Under the pieces are notes generated by a model. That model worked only from the letters and a program-made list of their open reading frames with translations. It searched no databases and was not told where the DNA came from. From contig JBFGCM010000123.1 in the NCBI GenBank assembly GCA_041581135.1, positions 1 to 7,405 on the forward strand: a stretch of DNA of 7,405 nt. The letters run 5' to 3'. Origin of the DNA: JBFGCM01 sp041581135 (GTDB taxonomy: Bacteria > Actinomycetota > Acidimicrobiia > Spongiisociales > UBA5794). Positions 1-5,574 of this stretch are shown piece after piece (the stretch's first letter is position 1; each line of letters opens with the position of its first letter). The position numbers and the translations under genes are program-made.

Positions 1-76
1 CGAGGTCGTGGCCCGAGTTTTCGCGAATCCACGTGCGCGCGGTTGGCCGGCGTCGGCATGGCATCATCTCGGGCGA

Positions 77-1279
77 ATGGCCGCACCTCCACTCCCACCT
101 TTCGATCCCGACGTGCCCGCCTTGACCACCTTGCTGGGCGAAGAGGCTGCGGAGGTGGTCGGTGTGGTGGTGGGTGCGGCCGGCGGATCGCTTCGGTCGC
201 TCATCACATCGCAGGTTCGCTACGTGCCGGGACGATCGGTCACCGCCCAGTACCGGTGCGACGTGACGTGGTCCGATGGCGCCAACAAGGTCGAGACGTT
301 CGTGGCGATGTCCGGCATCCCGGTGCCGGATGAGGTTCCTGTGCTCCAGCAGGGTGATGTCTCGATCGCCGTGTTCCGGTTTCCCAACGATCCGTTTCTG
401 CCCGGCCTGCCTGCCGCCGTGGACTCGGCGAGGACCGCCCGGCTCCTCGAACAGCTGGGCGAACCGCCCGCTGAGGCACGGCTGCGGACTCGGGCGTATC
501 GGGCGGGCCGGCGGGCGGTGGTCGAGGTGACGACGGGGAAGGCCCGGTTGTTCATCAAGGTGCTGCGGCCCAAACGAGCTGCGGCCTTACAGGAACGCCA
601 CCAGGCGCTGGCAGCGTCGGTGCCGGTCCCGCACAGCCACGGCTGGTCCGGTGACCTGGGGTTGGTGGCGCTGCAGGCGATGCCGGGCAAGACGCTGCGC
701 AAGGCGTTGGAATCCGGGAGCAAGCGGGTGCCGGAACCGGCACAGCTCATTGAACTGCTCGATCGGTTCCCGCAGGTCGACGGCACGGGCGAAGCGGTGG
801 CCGGCCCGGTCGCCCGGGCGCCGGACCACGCACGCCTCATCGCCACCGTGATGCCGGCGCTGGCGGATCGGCTCGACGCGCTGGTCGAAGGCCTCGGGGC
901 CGTCGAGTCGGGCGATGACCGATATGTGCACGGCGACTTCCACTCGTCGCAGGTCCTCACCCGCGGCGGCGACATCGTTGGGCTGGTCGATGTCGATACA
1001 GCCGGGAGGGGCGATCGAGCCGACGATCTGGCCACCATGATCGGTCATCTGTCCACGCTGGCGCTGGAGTCGTCCGCCCGTCGCACCATCGATGCGTACG
1101 GGCGCACGCTGGTTCGGGCCTTCGATGTGCTGGTCGACCCGGCGAGCTTGCGCATGCGCGTTGCCGCCGTTGTGTTGGGGTTCGCCACCGGTCCGTTCCG
1201 GGTGCAGTTGCCGACGTGGCAGCAGCAGACCGAGCGGCGGGTGGCGATGGCAGAGAAGTGGATGCGGGCCGATTCGTAG
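77..1279 (+). CDS. APH-fold phosphotransferase (aminoglycoside phosphotransferase/maltokinase-like kinase)
   Basis: Predicted cytoplasmic small-molecule kinase of the aminoglycoside phosphotransferase superfamily, 400 aa; the substrate cannot be read from the sequence. From the start used here, Lys161 (in LFIKVLRP) fits the ATP-binding lysine. His285-Gly-Asp287 (HGDFHSSQVL) is the Brenner catalytic loop, and Asp305 in LVDVDTAGRGD fits the metal-binding Asp. The N-terminal stretch YVPGRSVTAQYRC resembles the glycine-rich lobe of the family. Gln292 stands where most members have Asn; bacterial maltokinases also have Gln there. The frame is open upstream to a GTG at position 8, but the 23 codons before ATG 77 have only about 57% G/C third positions, so they are probably non-coding. 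The ribosome binding site before 77 is weak (GGGCGA), leaving the start uncertain. No resistance or glycogen genes flank it, so calling it a resistance gene would be unjustified. Superfamily confident, function not. Confidence 0.85.
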   Translation: MAAPPLPPFDPDVPALTTLLGEEAAEVVGVVVGAAGGSLRSLITSQVRYVPGRSVTAQYRCDVTWSDGANKVETFVAMSGIPVPDEVPVLQQGDVSIAVFRFPNDPFLPGLPAAVDSARTARLLEQLGEPPAEARLRTRAYRAGRRAVVEVTTGKARLFIKVLRPKRAAALQERHQALAASVPVPHSHGWSGDLGLVALQAMPGKTLRKALESGSKRVPEPAQLIELLDRFPQVDGTGEAVAGPVARAPDHARLIATVMPALADRLDALVEGLGAVESGDDRYVHGDFHSSQVLTRGGDIVGLVDVDTAGRGDRADDLATMIGHLSTLALESSARRTIDAYGRTLVRAFDVLVDPASLRMRVAAVVLGFATGPFRVQLPTWQQQTERRVAMAEKWMRADS

Positions 1280-1381
1280 GTCGGGGGACTCATTTATGGA
1301 CCAGAACGCCCGGTCCCGGAGTGATTGGCCCTTGTCGGATGGGTCACCTACCACGATGATGCTCGAAGTCGGAAGCGAGCC

Positions 1382-1386
1382 AGGAG
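1382..1386 (+). promoter_or_regulatory. Ribosome binding site deciding the start at 1392
   Basis: AGGAG lies five bases before ATG 1392. It favours this start over the in-frame ATG at 1296, which has its own G-rich stretch GGGGGA at 1283-1288. The codons between 1296 and 1391 have about 69% G/C third positions, against about 86% just after 1392, which also favours the later start. Confidence 0.6.
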
Positions 1387-1391
1387 CCCAA

Positions 1392-1868
1392 ATGCCAGTC
1401 CGCAAGAGTTGGAAGGTGGTGAGCGGATCGCTGGCGGCGGCCGTGGTAGTGAGCGGGGGCGCCGTTGCCGCCCAGCCGGGGGATGCGCCCGAGGACATCC
1501 CGCTCGACAACGTCGTGGCCATCAATGAACTCGAGGCCCGGGCCCGGCCGGTCATTCGCGTTGCCGAGAACGGCGGGGCCGCAGAGCTGAAGGCGACCGT
1601 GCTGGCCCAGACCGATGGGACCGTCGATGACGGCTCACTGTCGACGCCGTTCGACGACCCGGCCGATGACGCGGTGGACGACACGGTGTCCGCCGAGTCG
1701 CCGGTGTCCGCGGAGAGCCCGGAGTCGGCGGAGAGCCCGGAGTCGGCGGAGAGCCCGGAGTCGGCGGAGAGCCCGGAGTCGCCGGAGAGCCCGGAGTCGC
1801 CGGAGTCGGTGGAATCGCCGGAGAGCCCCGAGTCGGTCGACAGCCCGGATTCAGCCGACACCCCGTAG
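1392..1868 (+). CDS. Small secreted or membrane-anchored protein with Ser-Pro-Glu repeats
   Basis: Unrecognised protein of 158 aa, probably exported. It opens with a basic n-region (MPVRKSWK), a hydrophobic stretch at residues 9-26 (VVSGSLAAAVVV onward) and a small-residue end AVAA before Gln28, which suits signal peptidase I; an uncleaved anchor is also possible. Residues 28-107 are acidic with no recognised domain. Residues 108-158 are made of six-residue units of the type ESPESA, encoded by an 18-bp tandem array. The tail is negatively charged and probably disordered, like an extended wall or periplasmic linker. No LPXTG sorting motif, lipobox or C-terminal membrane segment is visible. Using ATG 1296 instead would add 32 residues before the hydrophobic segment and turn the signal peptide into a signal anchor. 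The gene follows the kinase gene with a gap of 112 bases and may be independent. Coding status is likely; function unknown. Confidence 0.7.
   Translation: MPVRKSWKVVSGSLAAAVVVSGGAVAAQPGDAPEDIPLDNVVAINELEARARPVIRVAENGGAAELKATVLAQTDGTVDDGSLSTPFDDPADDAVDDTVSAESPVSAESPESAESPESAESPESAESPESPESPESPESVESPESPESVDSPDSADTP
1713..1856 (+). repeat. 18-bp in-frame tandem repeat, eight units
   Basis: The unit GAGAGCCCGGAGTCGGCG occurs unchanged at 1713, 1731 and 1749. It recurs with one substitution (GCCG at the end) at 1767 and 1785, then as increasingly diverged copies at 1803, 1821 and 1839. The unit is a multiple of three, so gain or loss of copies only lengthens or shortens the Glu-Ser-Pro tail of the encoded protein. 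The gradient from identical to diverged copies suggests the 5' copies expanded most recently. The same repeat creates a long open frame on the minus strand, which is an artefact. Confidence 0.95.
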
Positions 1869-1874
1869 GTCGCC

Positions 1875-1899
1875 GCCGCCGAGCAGGCAGGTGGGCGGC
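1875..1899 (+). terminator. Weak hairpin after the secreted-protein gene
   Basis: GCCGCC at 1875-1880 pairs with GGCGGC at 1894-1899 around a 13-base loop, starting six bases after the stop codon. There is no T-rich run behind it, so it is at best a U-less hairpin terminator. In sequence this G+C-rich a six-base stem can arise by chance. Confidence 0.25.
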
Positions 1900-2011
1900 A
1901 AAGGGTGAAGCCTCAGCAGTTCCTGCCCGTGCCGACAGGGCTCAGTTCTCCTCCGGTGGTCACAAGAGCCGGGAAGTAGGGTGAGTTGCCCGCACCGCTT
2001 GGAGGCTCACC

Positions 2012-2593
2012 ATGGCCGAGTCGAGATTCCTCAGGGTGTACACGCGCAACGACGACTTGCGCTTGGCCCGCACGTTCACGCCGGCAGACCACCTCATCCG
2101 TTGGACCGTCGACTTCGAGCTGACCAACATGCCGCCGAGCACGGATTTCAAGGTCACGTTCGTGGCCAAACACACTCGGCAGGAGCAACGCTTCTGGGGG
2201 CCCGGCGACGACCCGGAGATGGATCATGTCTTCACTCCGACGCTGGTGCGGTCCGGATATGCCCGCGGCCTGTCGTCCGGTGTGCACACGATGCGATACA
2301 CCATCGGGGGTCCAGCAGGTGGCAACCCGAAAGAGAAAGTTGACGAGTATGGGACGGAGTTCCCACTCGACAGTTGGCGAACGCTGATTCAGGGTGGCGC
2401 CGTCGCGGCGATCTCGCCGCGTCCCAACACCATCGTGCCCTTCTCGTATCCACTCACGATGTTCCGGTGGCCTGGCGTGTGGCAGCTCAACTGCCAGATC
2501 GAAGCAACCGGGCCCAACATCGACGGCGAGCTTCGGGAGCTCTGGCTCTACTCGACGGAACCCGCCTACTACCTGATCACGTACGACGTCTGA
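2012..2593 (+). CDS. Hypothetical protein, 193 aa, probably beta-rich
   Basis: Not recognised. The start ATG follows GGAGG (2001-2005) with six bases between, so the start is secure. There is no signal peptide or membrane segment, so it is probably cytoplasmic. The chain has many alternating hydrophobic/polar stretches rich in Trp, Tyr, Phe and Thr (HLIRWTVDFELTN, FKVTFVAKHT, HTMRYTIGG, WQLNCQIEAT, ELWLYSTEPAYYLITYDV), which suggest a beta-sandwich-like fold. A polar loop with Gly, Pro, Lys and Glu sits around residues 103-115. No catalytic motif stands out, and there is a single Cys. A small gene starts 14 bases after its stop, so the two are probably transcribed together. Codon use matches the neighbours and gives no sign of recent transfer. 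The long open frame opposite it on the minus strand reads as Arg/Pro/Ser-rich low-complexity sequence and is a shadow. Confidence 0.8.
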   Translation: MAESRFLRVYTRNDDLRLARTFTPADHLIRWTVDFELTNMPPSTDFKVTFVAKHTRQEQRFWGPGDDPEMDHVFTPTLVRSGYARGLSSGVHTMRYTIGGPAGGNPKEKVDEYGTEFPLDSWRTLIQGGAVAAISPRPNTIVPFSYPLTMFRWPGVWQLNCQIEATGPNIDGELRELWLYSTEPAYYLITYDV

Positions 2594-2597
2594 CGGC

Positions 2598-2601
2598 GAG
2601 G
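2598..2601 (+). promoter_or_regulatory. Ribosome binding site deciding the start at 2608
   Basis: GAGG lies six bases before ATG 2608. The alternative in-frame ATG at 2602 directly abuts this motif and could not use it, so the second Met is preferred. Confidence 0.45.
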
Positions 2602-2607
2602 ATGGAG

Positions 2608-2841
2608 ATGAAGAACGGATCAAAGGACGAGCATGCGAGCCGGCCAGAGGGTGCTGCGGAGGCCATCCATCTGTCGAGCCGGGAGAGGGAAGAGGATTCC
2701 GAGTGGGCCGTCGTCCGCCACGATTTCGGTGAAGATCTCCCGCCCGGCAGCGACCGGGATCGGCTGATCGAAGCGATCGACAAGGCGTTCGAGGCGGATC
2801 GGGCCGAACGAACGGATCCGCCCCAGCGTTCGCTCGATTGA
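2608..2841 (+). CDS. Small hypothetical protein, 77 aa, charged
   Basis: Unrecognised small, highly charged soluble protein, probably the second gene of a two-gene unit, since it starts 14 bases after the preceding stop codon. The first half is polar and Glu/Arg-rich (SSREREEDSEW). Then comes a short hydrophobic piece, WAVVRHDF, and a likely amphipathic helix, DRLIEAIDKAFEADRAER, before a polar C-terminus. It has no Cys, no metal-binding motif and no signal peptide. Third codon positions are mostly G or C, which supports coding, though less strongly than in the longer genes. The frame is open further upstream to 2374, but that part overlaps the preceding gene. Possible roles such as partner or regulator of the upstream protein are only suggested by adjacency. 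Confidence 0.6.
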   Translation: MKNGSKDEHASRPEGAAEAIHLSSREREEDSEWAVVRHDFGEDLPPGSDRDRLIEAIDKAFEADRAERTDPPQRSLD

Positions 2842-2844
2842 GTC

Positions 2845-2873
2845 GGCGGCTCCCGAAAGGACAGGTAGCCGCC
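2845..2873 (+). terminator. Hairpin after the 2012-2841 gene pair
   Basis: GGCGGCT (2845-2851) and AGCCGCC (2867-2873) form a perfect seven-base stem with a 15-base loop, starting three bases after the stop codon. There is no T run, so termination is inferred from position alone. It sits within a non-coding gap of about 130 bases that must also hold the start signals of the downstream hydrolase gene. Confidence 0.4.
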
Positions 2874-2960
2874 TGTTGGCGTGAGCGCTGAGCCCGTCGC
2901 GGCGCCGAGAGTCCCGACATCGACCGTGGCGACCTGCGTATCTTCAGGTTCTGACGGAAT

Positions 2961-2966
2961 GAGGAG
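2961..2966 (+). promoter_or_regulatory. Ribosome binding site deciding the start at 2974
   Basis: GAGGAG lies seven bases before ATG 2974. This favours that start over the in-frame ATG at 2959 and the GTG at 2881, neither of which has a comparable upstream motif. Confidence 0.65.
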
Positions 2967-2973
2967 ATGCGCC

Positions 2974-3936
2974 ATGGACTTGCTCGAACGCCTGGATGAG
3001 GAGCACAGAGAAGTACTGAAGATGATCCCCGAAGAGCTGCTCGACCTGTCGGACGTTCCGCGGGCCAGGGCGATCCTCGACCAGCTGTTCGCGGCGATGG
3101 CAGCCGATGCGCCCGTCATCGAAGGGGTCACCACCACCGAGATGGTGGCGAAAGGCAAGGATGGCAATCCCGATGTGACGGTCCGAGTCCACCGTCCCGA
3201 CGGCCTCGAAGGCGCCGTGCCCGGGTTGTGTTGGATCCACGGTGGGGGGATGGTGCTCGGATATGCCGCCATGGATGACGTGGCCATGCAGGCGCTGGCG
3301 GCGAGCCTCGGATTGGTGGCGGTGGCGGCGGAGTATCGCCTGGCGCCCGAGCACCCCTATCCGGCACCACTCGAGGATTGCTACACGGCGCTGCGGTGGA
3401 TGGTGGAGGAGGCGGACAGTCTCGGCATCGACGCCGAGAGGGTGGCGATCGGTGGGGCGAGTGCCGGGGGAGGGCTCGCCGCCGGGCTGGCCCTTCTGGC
3501 GCGCGACCGTGACGAGGTCTCGCCGGTGTTCCAACTGCTGATCTATCCGATGATCGACGACCGCAACGTCACCGATTCGAGCATCAATGTGACCCATCCG
3601 CAGGTGTGGCATCGGGACGCCAACATCGCCGGGTGGGCGGCGTATCTGGGCGAGCTCTCGGGCACCGATCAGGTACCCGGCTACGCAGCACCGGCGCGCG
3701 CCACCGACCTGGCCGGGTTGCCACCCGCATACATCGTGGTCGGCGAGTTCGACCTGTTCCTCGACGAGGACATGGAGTACGCCCGCCGCCTCATCCACGC
3801 CGGTGTTCCTGTGGAGCTGCACGTCTTTCCCGGCGCCTTCCACGGCTCCGACGCGTTCGTGCCGATGGCGGAGACGTCACAGCGCTGGGCGGCGGAGAGA
3901 GACGACGCGTTGCGCCGGGCGCTGTTCGCCACGTAA
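2974..3936 (+). CDS. Alpha/beta hydrolase, hormone-sensitive lipase family (esterase)
   Basis: Predicted serine carboxylesterase of the HSL-like (bacterial family IV) group, which hydrolyses short- to medium-chain acyl esters; the natural substrate is unknown. It is 320 aa, a usual family length. HGGGM at 89-93 is the oxyanion-hole motif, and YRLAPEHPYPAP follows as the conserved family block. GASAGGG, ending at 167, is the nucleophile elbow with Ser163; the more common sequence is GDSAGG, with Asp where Ala stands here. Asp260 (GEFDLFLDED) and His290 (FHGSDAF) complete the triad. Residues 1-50 form the predicted helical cap. There is no signal peptide, so it is cytoplasmic. It is transcribed toward the converging ligase gene, and a palindrome follows its stop. 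Some family members act on acetylated sugars, steroid or macrolide esters, and nothing here selects among these. Family assignment is very secure. Confidence 0.95.
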   Translation: MDLLERLDEEHREVLKMIPEELLDLSDVPRARAILDQLFAAMAADAPVIEGVTTTEMVAKGKDGNPDVTVRVHRPDGLEGAVPGLCWIHGGGMVLGYAAMDDVAMQALAASLGLVAVAAEYRLAPEHPYPAPLEDCYTALRWMVEEADSLGIDAERVAIGGASAGGGLAAGLALLARDRDEVSPVFQLLIYPMIDDRNVTDSSINVTHPQVWHRDANIAGWAAYLGELSGTDQVPGYAAPARATDLAGLPPAYIVVGEFDLFLDEDMEYARRLIHAGVPVELHVFPGAFHGSDAFVPMAETSQRWAAERDDALRRALFAT

Positions 3937-3939
3937 GCG

Positions 3940-3955
3940 GGTTGCGGCCGCAACC
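3940..3955. terminator. 16-bp perfect palindrome between convergent genes
   Basis: GGTTGCGGCCGCAACC is fully self-complementary and begins four bases after the hydrolase stop codon, in the 92-base gap where the hydrolase and ligase genes converge. As RNA it could fold into a six-base stem with a GGCC loop from either strand, so it may act as a bidirectional terminator. Neither side has a T run. A dyad protein-binding site is the alternative. Confidence 0.4.
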
Positions 3956-4028
3956 GGCTCCAACTGGTGGCCCGCAGTCGTGGCGCCGCCAGTCATCGCG
4001 GGCGTGAGGCGCCGATGGCGACGAACGC

Positions 4029-5252
4029 CTATGGCGCGGAGGTCTCCGCCGGCTCGTCGATCCCAGGAGTGGGATCGTGGGGGAGCGGCTGCACCTTCGG
4101 CCGAGCGCGCCGCCGGCGTCGTTCCGGAACGAGGTCGCGCATCGCCTCCAGCTTCCCAAAGCAGAGGAGGCGATCGTCGGCCTCCAGCACGCGGCTCCCC
4201 TTCGGATTCGGGATGACATGGGTGCCTCTGGTGAGAGTGAGCACCACGATGTCTCGCTCCCGGAGCCCGGACTCCTCGATGGTGGAACCCAGAATGCTCG
4301 CACCTTGGCGTACCAGGAGCTCGGCGACGCCGTATCCCGTGGACACGGTGAGGCGCTGGCGGACGTCCAGCTCGGGAAAGGCGACCTGGCTGGCGATGTA
4401 GTCGACGATGGCGCCCGCGATGTCGAGGTCGGTCGCACCCTCGATGCCCTCGAGTCCCGGTGAGCTGTTCACCTCCATGACGAGCGGTCCGTCGTCGCCC
4501 TCCAGCATGTCGACCCCGGCCACCCGCAAGCCCATGATCTGGGCGGCTCGAACGGCGACCCGCTGGTACTCGTCGTTCAGCTCGACGACTTCGGTGGTGC
4601 CGCCGCGATGGACGTTGGAGCGGAACTCGTCCCCAACGGCGCTGCGTCGCATCGCGGCCACGACCCGGTCACCGACAACCAGCGCCCGGATGTCCCGGCC
4701 CTTGCTCTCGGTGATGAATCGCTGGATCAGCACGTTCTGGCGGGTGCTCTGCAGCGTTTCGATGACCGCCTCGGCCACCTTCCGATCCGGCGCCAAGATC
4801 ACGCCGATGCCTTGGGTACCTTCGAGCAGCTTGATGACCACCGGCGCTCCGCCCACGCGCTCGATCGCCGGGAGCACGTCGGCGCGATCACGCACGAACA
4901 TCGTGCCTGGAATACCGACGTCGTGCCGGGCGAGGATCTGGATGGCTCGCAGCTTGTCTCGGGAGTTGGCGATCCCGGCGGCGGTGTTGGGTGTGTAGAC
5001 GTCCATCTGTTCGAACTGACGGACGACGGCGATGCCGTAGAACGTGATGGAGGCCCCGATCCTCGGCAGGATGGCGTCGTAGTCGGAGAGGGGCTTGCCT
5101 CGGTACTGCAGCTCGGGATGGTGGTCCGAGTTGTCGATGGCGAACCGGAACGTGTCCAGGACCCGAACCTGGTGACCTCGTTCCAGTGCGGCAGCCTTCA
5201 GGCGCCGCGTGCTGTACACGTTCGGCGCCCGGGACAAGATGGCGAGCTTCAC
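4029..5252 (-). CDS. rimK: RimK-family alpha-L-glutamate ligase with C-terminal TrkA-C (RCK-C) domain
   Basis: ATP-grasp ligase of the RimK family, which in E. coli adds glutamate residues to the C-terminus of ribosomal protein S6; relatives modify other acceptors. It has 407 aa, whereas E. coli RimK has 300. Residues 1-290 align with RimK from memory without visible gaps: KLAILSRAPNVYSTRRL at the start, LPRIGASITFYG, and VVIKLLEGTQGIGV with Lys141. FRSNVHRGG follows, then GVDML with Asp248 and MEVNSSPGLEGIE with Glu260 and Asn262, matching the nucleotide/Mg ligands. Residues about 301-376 read as a TrkA-C domain: GASILGSTIEESGLRERDIV, TRGTHVIPNPKG, LEADDRLLCFG. A basic then acidic tail ends the protein. 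The GTG start is set by a strong ribosome binding site and by homology; a longer frame to 5348 exists. The RimK partner protease gene is not adjacent. S6 as target is an inference. Confidence 0.93.
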   Translation of the reverse strand: MKLAILSRAPNVYSTRRLKAAALERGHQVRVLDTFRFAIDNSDHHPELQYRGKPLSDYDAILPRIGASITFYGIAVVRQFEQMDVYTPNTAAGIANSRDKLRAIQILARHDVGIPGTMFVRDRADVLPAIERVGGAPVVIKLLEGTQGIGVILAPDRKVAEAVIETLQSTRQNVLIQRFITESKGRDIRALVVGDRVVAAMRRSAVGDEFRSNVHRGGTTEVVELNDEYQRVAVRAAQIMGLRVAGVDMLEGDDGPLVMEVNSSPGLEGIEGATDLDIAGAIVDYIASQVAFPELDVRQRLTVSTGYGVAELLVRQGASILGSTIEESGLRERDIVVLTLTRGTHVIPNPKGSRVLEADDRLLCFGKLEAMRDLVPERRRRRARPKVQPLPHDPTPGIDEPAETSAP

Positions 5253-5255
5253 GAT

Positions 5256-5265
5256 CTCCTTCCTT
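5256..5265 (-). promoter_or_regulatory. Strong ribosome binding site of the RimK-family gene
   Basis: On the minus strand AAGGAAGGAG lies three bases before GTG 5252. The two overlapping AAGG motifs give several possible registers with the ribosome. With the RimK-like N-terminus KLAILSR directly after this GTG, it excludes the in-frame upstream start at 5348. A TATCGT at 5281-5286 on the same strand could be a -10 element, but no clear -35 partner is seen. Confidence 0.75.
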
Positions 5266-5574
5266 GTCGACCGACGGCGGACGATAGCCACCGCAGCCGG
5301 GGCGGCGCCGGGGTCGGCTCGGTCTACCCGGAGCGTTGGTGGCGTCACAGCGGGAGTGTCACCGGTGAGCGGGGACGCGCTTGGGTTGCCTCGCTAGGGG
5401 GACTGGCGAGAGCGCACGAGATAACGGGACCGTTGGGGAGCCGTGCGGTCAGCGCGGCGTGCGAGGTCACCGGGCATGCCGGGGCGTTGGGCAGTGCGAG
5501 ACGGGTGACGCGGGCCATGGTCGGACCGGCGGAATGGCCTCGGAGTCGATCCAGCGAAATCCGATCCGCCTGAG
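5266..5574. other. Gap without a convincing gene between the ligase and HNH genes
   Basis: About 310 bases upstream of the RimK-family gene and downstream of the HNH gene. It must hold the ligase promoter. A minus-strand frame continuing to 5345 could encode a 57-residue peptide from an ATG near 5519 (MARVTRLALPNAPACPV onward) with fairly G/C-rich third positions. It has no ribosome binding site I can defend and no recognisable motif. No strong terminator hairpin was found. Confidence 0.5.

Noticed and set aside
8..76. N-terminal extension of the kinase from GTG 8
   Set aside because: The codons have only about 57% G/C third positions, and the GAGG just upstream is only two bases from the GTG; ATG 77 fits better.
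1713..1856. CRISPR-like array
   Set aside because: The 18-bp units are directly adjacent without spacers and lie in frame inside a coding region.
587..1861. Minus-strand open frame of 424 codons rich in Ser, Asp, Gly and Leu
   Set aside because: It is antisense to the kinase and secreted-protein genes; its repeat part is the complement of the 18-bp array, and the rest is low-complexity sequence expected opposite high-G+C genes.
1913..2920. Minus-strand open frame of 335 codons
   Set aside because: It runs across two plus-strand genes with good ribosome binding sites and reads as Arg/Pro/Ser-rich sequence without a domain.
2944..3843. Minus-strand open frame of 299 codons opposite the hydrolase
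   Set aside because: The plus-strand frame has a full esterase triad and family motifs; the opposite frame has none.
5345..5521. Possible 57-residue minus-strand gene starting MARVTRLALPN
   Set aside because: Third positions are fairly G/C-rich, but there is no convincing ribosome binding site or motif, and the same bias appears in shadow frames here.
4608..5573. Plus-strand open frame of 321 codons opposite the ligase
   Set aside because: It covers the ligase gene and its upstream gap and reads as an Asp/Gly/Val-rich antisense sequence without recognisable motifs.
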